64,000 nt of DNA, taken from contig CAJQUN010000015.1 in assembly GCA_907163345.1 (NCBI GenBank), positions 7,162,886-7,226,885 on the forward strand, written 5' to 3'. The position numbers were made by a program, and so were the translations under genes. This DNA is from Haberlea rhodopensis. Taxonomy: Eukaryota > Streptophyta > Magnoliopsida > Lamiales > Gesneriaceae. This document shows, one piece after another, positions 44,789 to 56,574 of the stretch (position 1 is the stretch's first letter; each line of letters opens with the position of its first letter). Below the pieces are notes generated by a model. That model had not been told where the DNA came from. It did not search any database and saw only the letters and a list, made by a program, of their open reading frames with translations.

Positions 44789-46227
44789 ATATATATATAT
44801 ATATATGGGGGAGGTGAATTTTTTTTTATATGGAAAGGGGAATTTGTTAAGAAACTTATGGGTCAATGTCCAAACTCGAAACCGAGTCAAATTCAAAGGA
44901 GAGCATGAGATTTACCACCCGGCTAATGTCGGAATCTCATACACTGAGTTTGACTCTTCCTTTGTTTTATGAAGAAACACATTATTCAATGAATCAATAA
45001 TGATCTTAGTAGGCTATATATTAAGGTGCCTTATAATAAAATAATAAGAATTATAAAAATGAAACACAAGATGATAATAATAACAGTGATGTAGTGCAGA
45101 AAACAGGATTGAGGATGGAGACTAAAGAGGGGATAATAGGACAGAAATGCAAAAAGACATGAAAGAAAAAAAGGCAGTATTGGGAAACTGCGTAGACCAT
45201 GGTGTTGGTGCAGATGATTGATTATACCTAACGGATTTAAAAGGACAAGAACTTTATGGAATCACCCACTATGCTTGGATATGAACTGAGCAATTTTGTT
45301 GGGTATCTCAAATACATGGGGTCCTCAACTTGTGGGGATATTTTCTTCTTGGATCATGATTTATGAGAGTGTTACAGATATAATAAAAAAATGGCATGTT
45401 TTCTTTGTCATGACTACCGTTCAAATGAAGATGAATAGAGAAGTAAATTTTATGAAAATACTTGAATTCTTGTGCTACAACCTTTTTTTTCAAAATATGT
45501 GTTAAAAGTTAAAGACATCGTCTCTCAACTGAATTTCTGACTCTAATAACTACAACAACTAAGCATTTAATCCCAATGAATTTAGGTAAACTACGTGAAC
45601 CATATAAAAAAACAAGTCGAGTTATGTGTTAGTCTTCTCCAAGTGCTTCTATTGGTCAGAATATCTTTGTTGATCCATTTGGACTCCAAATCTTTGTACA
45701 TAACTTCAAGTGATGTATTCTTTGATCGTCTCATTACTCTCGTGCAAGGGCCGAAATACATGGACTCTACTCGACGAACAGGTGCATTACTAACCTACGT
45801 CGTACGTGATCAAACCAGCGTAAAAAACTTTCTTGCATCTTATCATCTATACGAGTCACACATACTTTAACTTTATGAGTGAGAGGGTTAAGGACAGAAT
45901 CAGGATCAGCAACAATTAAAGCCTGTTTCAATTAAAACATATATTCAGATTTTCATAGTCATTAAACTAGCTCGGGGGGTACAAAGTCTAAATCTTACAT
46001 CGAAAACATGGCCGTATTTTTGTACAAAGGCCATCCAACGTGAGTATACAACTAATTAACACCTTCACTATTAAGCACAGGAGTACCTTGTGTTGCTTAC
46101 AAAACATAAAATGACAGGTTAGACTACGCAAAATAATTTCAGCTCAAAAATCACAGTTCTTCGGAATCTGCTAAAATCTATAATCAAGTTTCAAGTTGAT
46201 ACATATACAACATAATTCATAATCTAA
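44789..46227. other. Intergenic stretch, no gene seen
   Basis: It begins with a (TA)n run and then a unique-looking sequence with a few short frames (for example 45595-45870 plus). None shows a recognisable domain or strong coding character. No terminal repeats were recognised. Confidence 0.5.
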
Positions 46228-47609
46228 GGCACCGTTTGGGGTGCGGGATAGGATTAGTAATCTTCGGATTATTAATCCTATCCCATGTTTGTTTCATTTT
46301 TTTTTAAAAAGTATCATACTATATTTATCTCATTCTAATCCCAAGTCACAACAAAATGACATAAATATCCTTACCACCTTTTTTTACTATCTCAAAATTT
46401 AAAATTCCAGCCAAAAATTAAAACTTATTTCATACAACTTTATTTTATATTGTATTATTTTATTTATTCATTCTTATTATTATTATTTTATTATTATTAT
46501 ATAATGATTATTATAATATATTATATTACTATTATTATTTAAAAATAATAATTTAATATTATTCATATATATATATATATGTGCACATAGATATTATGAT
46601 TATTATATATATTATTATGTAATAATAATAATAATTATTATTATATAATTAATATAATATGTTATTAATATAATAATTTTATATATTATATATATTATTT
46701 TTATTATTATTATATATATATACACACGCACGTGTGTATATATATATATATTATGTTTATTATTATATATTTGATTATATATATATATATATTATAATAA
46801 TGTATATAAATTATATACATATATATATATACTATGTTTATTATTATATATTATGATTATATATATATTATAATAATATATATATTATATATATATATAT
46901 TATTATTATTATATATGCATATATATAAATTATCACGTAATAATAATATAATTATTATAATATGCTATTAATATAATAATTTATATATTATATTATATTT
47001 AATATATATTATTATTATTATTATTATTACTATTATATATATGTATATATATACACGCACGCATATATATATATAAATATATATATTATAATAATGTATA
47101 TAAATTATATATATATTACTATTATTATTATATATGCATATATATATATATTCAAATATATATTTTTATTATTATTTATTTTACTTTATTAATATTATAA
47201 TATACTATTATTATTATATATATACACACAATGATTATTATTTATATTAGTATTATTATTTTTTATTTTATTTTATTAATATTATAATATAATAATAATT
47301 ATTATTATTATATTATAATATAATAATAATAATTATTATTATATATTATATATTTTATTATAAATACATACACACAATTATTATTATTATATATTGTATT
47401 ATGATTATTAGATATAAACTATTATTTTTATTATATTTTATTATTATAATGATAAGGGTATTTTAGACATTACACCATATAATAATCCTTATCAACCATC
47501 TTATTCTCCAATCAAACAGCATATAACTTATCACATACTATTTTTACAATCATTTCACAACTTTTTAATCCTTACATTACTTATCATATTCATCACTTCA
47601 AACGGTACC
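46228..47609. mobile_element. PIF/Harbinger-like MITE with TAA duplication and AT array
   Basis: The left end GGCACCGTTTGGGGTG and the reverse complement of the right end, GGTACCGTTTGAAGTG, match at 13 of 16 positions. TAA flanks both ends (46225-46227 and 47610-47612), the three-base target typical of PIF/Harbinger. Inside the left end, GGATAGGATTAGTAATC and its complement form a further inverted block. The interior is dominated by a 1-kb AT repeat array. There is no transposase. Confidence 0.8.
46440..47440. repeat. AT-only microsatellite expansion, about 1 kb
   Basis: The stretch is almost pure A and T, alternating (TA)n, (ATT)n and (TTA)n runs. Short islands such as ACACGCACGTGTG (46722) and TACACGCACGCA (47051) break it. 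It lies wholly inside the PIF/Harbinger-like element. Confidence 0.95.
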
Positions 47610-47624
47610 TAAGCATATAAATAC

Positions 47625-48370
47625 GGATAATGACATGGTTCGGCGTCGCGGGAACGGTGCCCGGACCGGAGGTCAACGTTCCAGTTCCAATGGTATTTAA
47701 CGGAAAGCGAGGATTTTTCAAAAAATTATATTAAAAAATTCAAAAATTAATTTATTTCACAAATCATTTAATTATAAATTTATTAGAATACACATTAATT
47801 TATTTAATTAATTAAACACCAACTGAAGATGCCTAACAACTTAATTTCCAAATTATTAATATCATTTTAGATTAGTAAACTTTCTGTTTTTTATTTTTTT
47901 AATCAAGTAAACTACATAAATTCATTATAAATTTATAAATAAATACATAATTATAAATTTAGTGTTTTTTAAAAAAAAATTACAACAGTAGAGCAAAATA
48001 TAATTATTTTACAATAAATTATGCCTAATATATTTGTCAATTTAGTTTTTTGAAGTTAAGAATTAATATTAAGAGTATTCATATTATTAAATTAAAAAAA
48101 CAATGGGACATCTCTTGTATAACATCCAACACGTTCGTTTCTTCTTCCTCGACAAAAAAAAAAAAACGCGCACACACTAAATCTGCGGGAAAAAACACGC
48201 CGTTCCTTTACGATTATGGTGAAAAAACCGTGCCATAACAGAAAAATGGTTGGTCTACCATTCTTACCATGATTATCGCCGTTCTGGAGCAACTTCTGTT
48301 CTAGGTAGGAAATTTCGGTTATGGAACGGCCGGAACGATCGTTTCGTTCCCGATTCTGTGACCATTTCAT
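47625..48370. mobile_element. Possible MITE with imperfect GC-rich ends
   Basis: The left end (ACATGGTTCGGCGTCGCGGG...CCGGACCGGAGG) and the reverse complement of the right end (AAATGGTCACAGAATCGGG...TTCCGGCCGTTCC) share a diverged pattern over about 45 bp. The interior is AT-rich. No duplication was found, so boundaries and class are uncertain. Confidence 0.4.
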
Positions 48371-49259
48371 AATGGTGGATTCAAGAATAAGTAAAACACA
48401 AGAAAAACTTAATTGCAATGTGGCAAATGGAGGCTAGACTAAAAATTTTCCAAATCCACAAATTTTCTATCAGTCGAGACCGTCTTCGCCAAAGACCATG
48501 ACTTAAAATTTTTTGTTCCAAGAAAGTGGGTATGGTTATCTAATACTCATCCTGAATTGTGTTAATTGTAAACTTTGGTTGATTGGATTCAATGTAATTG
48601 ATTGACAATAGTAAAGGTGCATCCACCCTTAAAACAATCTTTTTATCCATGAATTTTCATGTCTCAAAAGCTCACAAATGAAGAACAAAAGAAATGTGGT
48701 ATACAATTAATTAAAATTGAAAAAAAAAACACCTCAAAAAAGGGGGGAATATTTGTTTAAAAAAAAAAATAAGGGCAACTTACAGTAAAATCATTATTTC
48801 CACTTTCAACTTTGTGGTTAGCCCTTAACAAGAACTTTAAAGAGATTACTCCCTAGTTTTGTCTTTTACCTACTACTTTCTTTTTAATACCTTTATACCC
48901 TTACTAAGAATTTGCCTAAAATCATATCAGGCTCATCTTGCTTCCATATTACAATAAACACTTGATAACCAGATTCATACCTTTTGACAGGACTACTATC
49001 GGGTATCCCACTTGATTTTATGATGGCTCCTCACCATCAACCACACGATCGCAACTGATGGTTATTGTGACCATTCCTTCAACAATAGGCAGCACAACCC
49101 AAATCGTTTCCTACCTTATGGCGTAGAGTATTCTTGATATATTAGAATTTTAAAGAAATCTGGGAGATAGATGGGCAACATCCTTTCTTTAATTCTGAAA
49201 ATATTTATAATATTTATTACATTAATATATCTCCTTATGGGAGGAGATGGACTTGTTTA
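48371..49259. other. Intergenic stretch, no gene seen
   Basis: This is an AT-rich sequence with A-runs near 48719 and 48758. No domain, RNA gene or terminal repeat was recognised. Part of it may belong to the pararetrovirus 3' non-coding region. Confidence 0.5.
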
Positions 49260-49438
49260 GCCTCTCATATAATGAGGCTCGACTCGAAATACATTAACAA
49301 ACTGAAAAAATAGAAATATTACATGGAAAATTATTACCAAGCTAGGAATATTGATAATATTCTGCTTGGGGAATACAAGATTTATTTCTAAGAAAACAAA
49401 GGGGAATGATCGATATCTTATGCTTTCTGAATGAGTGG

Positions 49439-49450
49439 TCTTATATAGGC
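49439..49450 (-). promoter_or_regulatory. TATA box of the pararetroviral promoter (predicted)
   Basis: On the minus strand GCCTATATAAGA lies in the non-coding region after the last ORF. It is followed about 65 bp downstream by AAATAAATC, a possible poly(A) signal. The order TATA, short leader and poly(A) signal is that of caulimovirid pregenomic promoters. Whether it is active is unknown. Confidence 0.5.
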
Positions 49451-49699
49451 ATGACTCCGGACTTCAAATGCGGATTCCAAATCTTGAATTCTGTTTGATG
49501 TGCCCACGAGTGCACCTTTAACTTTCTCACGGTTTGGCACCTTTGTCTGAGTGCGCCATAGCTTTCTCGTGAGTGCTAGTACCTTTTGTCCTTTGCACCT
49601 AACTTTTCTCGCGAGTGCGCCATTATTGTGTCTGAGTGTGTTAGTAACCGCACTAACTTTAATGGTATGCTCGTCTTATTTTGTCAGTGAATCTTTACA

Positions 49700-50811
49700 T
49701 TATTGGTTTGTATAGTGCCCTAGCTCTAGGAAAACGTGCTCTCTTGTCAGCAGTTCATTTGTCCTTTCATGGCTCTGCTCTGTCGGGTTTGGATCAGAAT
49801 CCTTTTTCCGAATTCTGGTTCTTCTTGCTCCGGGCATGTCTGGCAGATCCGATCTTTCCATCGGCCAATATGTGCCATGTTGCAGAATTTTCGATAAGTT
49901 TATTTGCTTGCCGTAATCTTGTTTTCCCAAAGTATCATCATTTTCGTTTTGAAGAGTTCTTCAGCAAATCATGTGGTTGTTCCTGTCATGGAATTCAGCA
50001 AGAATGTCCCATTAGCTGAATTTTGAAAGAACTTGAATGAGTATCTGACTTTGTCCATTTCAGTTAGACAAACCAAAAGTTCTCATGCTCGTCTGGTTGA
50101 AGCTCCATCTTCCGTAATTTACCCCAACTAATATTGATGCGTCCTCTGGTAATGTTGTTTTGATATTTTTCAAGCGTTTTCATCTGACCGCTGAGCTTGA
50201 TGAAATGAAAAGCTTCCATGAAGCCTTTTTTTGCTGGTTCAGGAACCGTACTGATTAAATACAACTCCAAATATAGCCTCTGGATAAATGTGGATTATTT
50301 TTCCAAATCTCGTGATCTTCTTCTCTGATCCACTTGGATAGTTTTGAAATTTCAGAGAAGCTAATGCAACAGTATAAACCGAAGCAAGAGCTCCGAAATT
50401 ATACCATTCCAATACATTGTTTGGACGGCTGTCTGGTTTCATCCAAACCCTTGGATACTTTCCAAAGATATCAACAATTATTTTTTCTGGGTTGATACAT
50501 TGTCTGTATATTAGTTCTCCCAAGTGCGCTGATAATTCTGCATAGAAGAAGAAATAAAACGTCGTTAGTTTGAACCCTAGAATTGCTAGTCATTGGCCTA
50601 AGGTTCAACTCTCCTTCTTTTACCCAGAGGTGCTGGGTTGACTTGAAGGTTCAAGTGGTTTCTCATGTCCTTCAACATTGGCTATAGCATGTACATCCTC
50701 AAGGAATGCATCATCTGCAGCACCTGTGGCAGGAGTATGTGAATCCCTTGCCTTCGGGTTAGATGATCCCCGTTCTCTAAACTCCTTTTTGCACCGTTGG
50801 AGATGCGTCAT
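49700..50811 (-). pseudogene. Pararetroviral C-terminal region of unknown function
   Basis: The best open segment (50523-50239) reads IIVDIFGKYPRVWMKPDSR and then LEWYNFGALASVYTVALAS. A second (50270-50064) has KGFMEAFHFIKLSGQMKTL. A Ser/Pro/Glu-rich piece lies at 50811-50620. These follow RNase H in the same direction, in the position where some caulimovirids encode a transactivator, but I cannot identify the domain. Frames shift several times. Confidence 0.55.
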
Positions 50812-50915
50812 GGAGGATAGAACCTTTCAAGACCTCAAACAATCGGTATATGACCAGAAACTAATTCATGATCTGCTCGTTGAAGCTGTCCAGCGACCTC
50901 TATATTGAGACATAG

Positions 50916-51266
50916 TGTTGGGGTTCAACAATTGCCTCTGCTTTGTGATCGGTCGAACACGTGGCGCTTGTGCCAGTGTATGGTTGAAAGATTGATGTTG
51001 CGCCATTACCCTTAACTATAGTTATTGGTAAAGCGGTAAGCGCTCGATCCTACAATTGGTATCAAAGCCAAGGTCGCGTGTTCGATTCCAATGAGTTGCA
51101 GAGAGTGCAATTATTGGGGGAGGGATTATTGGGGTTCAACAATTGCCTCTGCTTTGTGATCGGTCAAACACGTGGCGCTTGTGCCAGTGTATGGTTGAAA
51201 AGATTGATGTTGCGCCATTACCCTTAACTATAGTTATTGGTAAAGCGGTAAGCGCTCGATCCTACA
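50916..51266 (+). mobile_element. TRIM (terminal-repeat retrotransposon in miniature), TSD CATAG
   Basis: Direct terminal repeats of 139 bp (50916-51054) and 140 bp (51127-51266) flank a 72-bp interior. The repeats begin TGTTGGGGTTCAACAA (first base pair mutated to TA in the second) and end GATCCTACA. The interior starts with the Met-tRNA-type primer site TGGTATCAAAGC after two bases and ends in TTGGGGGAGGGA, the polypurine tract. CATAG flanks both sides (50911-50915 and 51267-51271). It has no coding capacity and must have been mobilised in trans. The two repeats differ by only a few changes. Confidence 0.93.
51057..51068 (+). other. Primer binding site of the TRIM
   Basis: TGGTATCAAAGC follows the left terminal repeat after AT. 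It differs at one position from the usual initiator-Met tRNA complement TGGTATCAGAGC. Confidence 0.85.
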
Positions 51267-51279
51267 CATAGAGTCATAA

Positions 51280-52560
51280 AATCTCGATCAAGTATCTCCG
51301 GGTTTTTCCTGAGATGCCTCAGCCTCTTGAGGGTATCGTAAGCAACGTGTCCCTCAATCTCGTATAAAGAAATCTGTAATAACATTTTTATCAGATTTCA
51401 CAATGACAATATCATAATCATAATATTGGCATTCAGTTTTCCATCTTAAATTCTAGCCTTTTTAGGTTTTTATTCAATTTTACTTTTAAGAAAAGACTTA
51501 ACACTCATATTACCAATTTAAAGGATGGATTTCTTTGCCAGTAAAAATAATGGCCATTTTTTAAAAGCCTTCTGCAAAGAACTCCTTCTAATTGATATGT
51601 CATTTGATAACTTCGTTGTCTTGGAATAGACCGCTACAGTATCTGCATGGCACTTCTCCATCTAGTGTGGCCTTCATGAGAACCGTTACCCACCAGTGAT
51701 CACTGACATCTGTGTAAAATGACAGATCATCCTCGTCGTTTGGAATTGCAAGCTTTGGTAGTTGCATGCAAACCTCCTTAAGTTGTTTAACAGTTTGTCG
51801 ATGATCTTCGTTCCACTCAAACTCAACATCTTTTTGAGCAGTGGACTGGACACCTTTCTGTGCATTGCTAGAGTATTGATGAACATTCCAGCAAAATTAA
51901 CAACTCCAAGAAAACTCTGAAGCTTTTTCAAATCCTTGATATCATCCGGATATCATTGCACCTTCTCAACAATGTGTTTCTGAAGGATGATTCCAGATTC
52001 ATCGATATCAATCTCAAGAAACTCGATTTGTCTTGTAGCAATTACTGCCTTCCTTTTGGACAGCACTAACCCTTCCTTGTCGCAAACTTTGGAAAAGATT
52101 TCGTAATGGTTAAGATGTTCCTTCTTTTTTTTTTTGATGCGATGAGAATGTCATCGATGTATTCGAACATGAATTGAAATAATCCTTGAAGAGATTATCC
52201 ATCTTTCTCTGATATATCTGGGGAGCATTTGTCAATCGCATTAGCATAACATTCTAGATACAGTGTCTTTGTGGTGTGGAGAATGATGCGAATCTTTTCC
52301 TAGCTTGCAGTCGAACTTAGAAAACATTTTGGCATTTTTGATACAATATACCAAATGTTCTCTACTCGGGATATAGTATTCGTCGAATTCCAAGATTTCA
52401 TTGATCCCTTTGTAGTTGATTACCAATCTTGGTTTTTCTCTTTTAATTTCTCCATGGTTTCGAACAAGAAATTCTAGGTTGTCATATGAAGAAATACCTG
52501 TTGAGATTAACTTAAGGTCAATGCGTTCCTCAAGTATTATCTGCATGTCCTTCCGATCTT
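51280..52560 (-). pseudogene. Pararetroviral reverse transcriptase and RNase H
   Basis: RT is recognisable in PRLVINYKGINEI, YYIPSREHLVY and AKMFSKFDCK (around 52450-52300). It continues through frame breaks to an intact FEYIDDILIAS (around 52150), the catalytic YIDD box. The connection to RNase H reads KLQSFLGVVNFAGMFI (51930-51880), and the RNase H start corresponds to LSFYTDVSD near 51720 after a frame change. The motif style is caulimovirid rather than gypsy. Several stops make it inactive. Confidence 0.85.
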
Positions 52561-53117
52561 CCTAGTTCATGGGGATCAGTCTGTACCTTACGAACTCATT
52601 TTCTTTTCCGGCTTTCACCTTTAAAGAAGCTCGAGCTCATTCTTGTCCCACCAAGCCAGAGGATCTTCATTATAGTTCGTCTGAATCTTCTTTTTTCATA
52701 TCCTCTAAAATAATTTGCTCTTCGAGGGTAGCATCAGGTTGTGGAACCTCGTCTTGTAATGCCTTCTTCTGTAGCAACAGGGTTTCTGGGTCAACTTCTT
52801 CTTCATCCTATTCTTTGAAGGACATGACTTTCTCCCCATCAAAAGTCCGAGTATCGTTTTGACTGGATTGTTGTCTGTATTGAAGATTCGCCTCACCAAA
52901 TTTCTGCTGATCCTTCATCTTTGGATGTCGAAGTTTTCCTTCATCACCACGTTTGCTGCGAAAACTAATGGGGAATTTCCTGTGACATGCCTCTCTTAGT
53001 ATCTTGACAATGATCTTATGATCACAAAGGGTTGTGAAGATATGCCTCCGTGTCTCATTTTCCTGTGTAAACAGCTTGAATGTTTGTAGCAAAATTGTTT
53101 CCTAGTAACATATCAGC

Positions 53118-53411
53118 TCATGTATCATGGCAATATATAGGTGGAGTCTTGACTTTGTACCAAGGGGTACCGCCTGCTCCTCTAATGATTATTTTCGCTG
53201 TCCAGACTCTTTCATTAAGAATAAGAATACTTTTAGAAAAGTCTCTTCCTGCAATAGCTGGTAGTTTCTCACCAGCTTCTTTTGGGAAGATGTCTCTTCT
53301 GCTAGTGCATATTCCAACTCCTGAATCGACATAAGCTGTAAAATATTTTGCTCGATACTTCTTATATAGCATCCCGACTGAGATGTATATTGAGAATGGA
53401 CTAGTGGTCAT
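53118..53411 (-). pseudogene. Pararetroviral aspartic protease
   Basis: The open frame holds AYVDSGVGICTSRRDIFP, with the D-S-G active site of caulimovirid proteases (consensus D-S-G-A/S). It continues into LPAIAGRDFSKSILIL. Frames before and after are disrupted. It lies between the movement-like region and RT, as expected. Confidence 0.75.
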
Positions 53412-53785
53412 TAATTCTGTATCTTTTGCTGTCCACTGTGAATTTCATTCCATCATGTAATCTTTCCCAATGTTTCTGTTCCTCGAGAACTCAATCCCAA
53501 GAATAAGTTGTTCTGGGATTCTTCAGGTTGTCCTTGCAATTGTGAGATCAATTTCACCAATTTTGAGGTTTACTTGATATCTGTCAACTGTATGTAATTG
53601 TAAATAATATAAGACATCATAATGAAATATGTTATCCTTTTCAGTAATGTCAAAGATTATTTCAACTTATCGCCATCCATCTGTACACTTCAAAACTCCC
53701 TTTGTTTTGAAGATATGTGGGATTTTCTGAATCCTGCTCGAGACTGCCTTTTGTTTTCCCCGGGATAGTTGCTGATTAACCTACC

Positions 53786-54505
53786 CTATTGGAAAGACAT
53801 CCTTTTGGGCTCGATCATAGGGCTTCTGCTTCTGTTTAAGACATGTTGGTCTTGTATCCTCGTGTCGATTTCTCCAGTTATCGGAGTATCAATAATATCC
53901 TGTATTACTGCTTGTGCGAAATCTTCGAAGATTCTGGGGACTTTGATGATTCTCAAGAATACTTCTGAATGATGAGTATTCGAGAGTGCGTATGACACCT
54001 TATAGGTGATCGAGTAAGGCTTATTCCCTATTTTCATCAAATCACTTCTTATAAAATCTTGATGAAGAGTAAGAACCTTATTGAAATCTCGATCTCCCAA
54101 ATTGTATGCAATTCTTGGATAGATGTTGAAAGTCATTTTTTCTGCATACATATTTCGTGCCACAGCTCCCAAACAAGAATCTTTGAGGATCGGGATCCTT
54201 TTGTCAAAGATTGTAATGTTGAGTGGCGAATCAATTCCTTTCTTGAAAGTTGCTTTGATGATAACTCTAATGGCTCTGATATGAATCCATGAGAATGTGT
54301 TAGCAACTTCTCTTTTGACCTTGTTCTTAATCTCATGTATTTCTCTGTAGGGGATTAACTGCATCTCAATTTGATTTCCCGTGAATTCCATCGGGATCGC
54401 AAATTCTCGTGTTGTTATCTTATGGATAATCTGATGCTTCCTGCTTCGAAGACCAATCATATACATGGCTCTTTCCATTGCTCCAATTGTAAATCCATCA
54501 TACAT
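53786..54505 (-). CDS. Movement protein-like domain of the endogenous pararetrovirus
   Basis: A 239-codon frame is fully open. Its core (residues about 90-190) has FSWIHIRAIRVIIKATF, LNITIFDKRI, the MTFNIYPRIAYNL segment and the SITYKVSYALSNT segment. These resemble the 30K-type viral movement protein of Caulimoviridae (PF01107-like), which would line plasmodesmata for cell-to-cell spread. The frame opens without a clear start, so it was probably part of a polyprotein. It lies downstream of the capsid-like zinc knuckle, an unusual order. It is the best preserved part of this viral copy. Confidence 0.65.
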   Translation of the reverse strand: MYDGFTIGAMERAMYMIGLRSRKHQIIHKITTREFAIPMEFTGNQIEMQLIPYREIHEIKNKVKREVANTFSWIHIRAIRVIIKATFKKGIDSPLNITIFDKRIPILKDSCLGAVARNMYAEKMTFNIYPRIAYNLGDRDFNKVLTLHQDFIRSDLMKIGNKPYSITYKVSYALSNTHHSEVFLRIIKVPRIFEDFAQAVIQDIIDTPITGEIDTRIQDQHVLNRSRSPMIEPKRMSFQ

Positions 54506-54789
54506 CTAAGCCTTGCTTCCTCTTTCATGATTCTTATGAGAGTTTTATGAGAAACCATTGTGTGAGAGAAAAATCATGTTGTATCTTCTCTGATCATGTG
54601 TTGAAAGAATTCTCATTCACTATAATTCTGAACTAGATCCACTTCCAGCTTCAGAATAGATCTCTTCTTCATAGATGTTTTCATCTGAGGGAATGTCCTC
54701 AAATTGATACACCTGCACCAAATCTTGGAAACAAACAGCATATTTGAACTCCTTGGTATACTCAAACTATTTCATTCATCGTTTTCGAT

Positions 54790-56220
54790 TCTCTGTACAA
54801 TTAGTAGAGATATGTCCCCTTGCTCTGCACGTCCAGCAGTTACAATCTTTAAAACTTTCATTAGCTCTAGTATGAGTTAATCTGAAAGGTCTCTTTGTTG
54901 GTGCTCTGCTAGTAATTGCTTGATTAGAACCTGTCGACGTGGTTCTACTCCTGGTTGGTCCTGATCTTTGCCCTGATCTGAAAATTTGGCTTTCTGTTTT
55001 GACCAGAACTTTCTAAGTCTCCATCAAGACCTAACTTTTCTCGAACTACTTCCTCGAGCATATGGATGATTTCTGTCTTTCTTCATCATACGCCTTTGCG
55101 GGTAGCTTCCAACGACAATAGGATGTCATTTTGGACACAACAGAGAGGAACTGTTTTGTTTAATCCTCTTAATCTCTTGTAATTATTTTGGAGTGCTGCT
55201 TGATGGCATCACTCTGCATGTTTAACTTTGAGAAATGACATTCTCATGGCTACCATCTCTGTTTCATTTGGTATGTACTCCTGGATAAGCATTTCTCTCC
55301 ATGGGCTTGTAATTTTGGCAAAGAATAGCTCGGATGCATCTTTGTCATCAATCTCTGCCTTCCATCTATACTATGTGAAGAGTTTGATATACTCATCTAC
55401 ATGGCAGATGTCAAGTAGTTCAAAGCTGTAAAGATCTTGGTTGTACTTTTTAGCCTTTCTTGCTATATTCCTTCGAAGTATCTAATTCCTATGAAAAGGA
55501 CTTTGAGTATTTTTGCCATCCTATCAACAATTGTTTTTAGTGACTCTCCGGCTAAAACTTCATCTTTGATGCTTTGGGAAGTGAGTTCCTAAGAACTTTT
55601 AGATGATCCTTTCATGCTCATATTAAGAAATAATATGAACCCTTCTTTGTTGAGGTCAAGCATCCCTGCTGCAATTGTCATGGCAGACGCCCACTCATTG
55701 ATCAGTACCTCTTGATTTTTAAAATCCAAGTATCCATATTGAGCATAAGAAGATATGGATGTATCGGATCTAGCTGAGATTTCACGTATGGCGTTTGATG
55801 TATATCTGGTCTACGGGAACGGCTTCTTGTTCCAACTAGAGGATCTAAACCTCCTATTGGTGGATTATGTGACCCAAACTTTTCAGTCTCAAGTGGTCTC
55901 TGTGGTGGAGGATTTTGAGTATTTCTGAATACCAGTTCTCTCGATCCGTCCCTGCTCCTTATCGCGGAGAGAGGCAGAGGTCAGTATCGCGAAACACGAA
56001 AAACCAACAGAGAGACTATAGTTGTTGGGACGGGGCAGCCTTGCCTAGTTTCACCGCCACCCCATCTAAATATGCCCTTGTGGGCTTCTTGCGCGCCTGG
56101 TTCATCTTTAGGCTTACGCGATTAAGTCCTGCAAACGACTCTGCAAGATCATGTAGATACTTTAGATTAAACATTTCCATTACTTTTTGGAAGGTATTTG
56201 CTCTCCTTGGATGACGTCGA
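54790..56220 (-). pseudogene. Pararetroviral capsid-like region with zinc knuckle
   Basis: Fragments in changing frames include AESFAGLNRVSLKMNQARK (near 56130), RPLETEKFGSHNPPIGGLD (near 55880), LFFAKITSPWREMLIQEY (near 55300) and LEEVVREKLGLDG (near 55040). A basic stretch follows, and then CWTCRARGHISTNC (54845-54800), a C-x2-C-x4-H-x4-C knuckle typical of caulimovirid capsid C-termini. Many stops and frameshifts are present. The assignment rests mainly on the knuckle and its setting. Confidence 0.7.
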
Positions 56221-56228
56221 TCATCTTT

Positions 56229-56574
56229 TCAGTGTCTGTCATCGCTCGTTGGACCTCCTCGACTTTCCCATTTTTTTTTTATGTAAAAGGGGTTATGTTC
56301 CATAGGACGGTGGTAACCACCCTCCTTATCGTCTTCCTGATGAACTTGGTCGTGATTCCAATTCCTTGACTCGAGTTTGAACATCTCGAAGGTTATCAAG
56401 AATTTCCTCCTGATGTTTAAGCATGATCTGAATCTGAGTCTGGATTTGATAGATCTGTGCAGGGACATGGTATTGTAAGTATCCATAATGTTGCACCGTC
56501 TTCTGAGTTTCTCTATGATCTTTGGAGATCTTTGAGCTATCCGGCTCGATTTCATGAAAGGTTGGTTCTCCCAT
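56229..56574 (-). pseudogene. Coiled-coil segment at the 5' end of the viral polyprotein
   Basis: The frame begins MGEPTFHEIEPDSSK and then has IQTQIQIMLKHQEEIL and LRDVQTRVKELES, a heptad-like helix of about 40 residues, before a Ser/Arg tail. Coiled-coil virion-associated proteins occur in Caulimoviridae, but the identity here is only inferred from position. Confidence 0.5.

Noticed and set aside
51040..51095. tRNA gene (GGTATCAAAGCC ... GTTCGATTCC)
   Set aside because: The tRNA-like text is a primer binding site plus short TRIM interior; no cloverleaf or anticodon stem can be formed.
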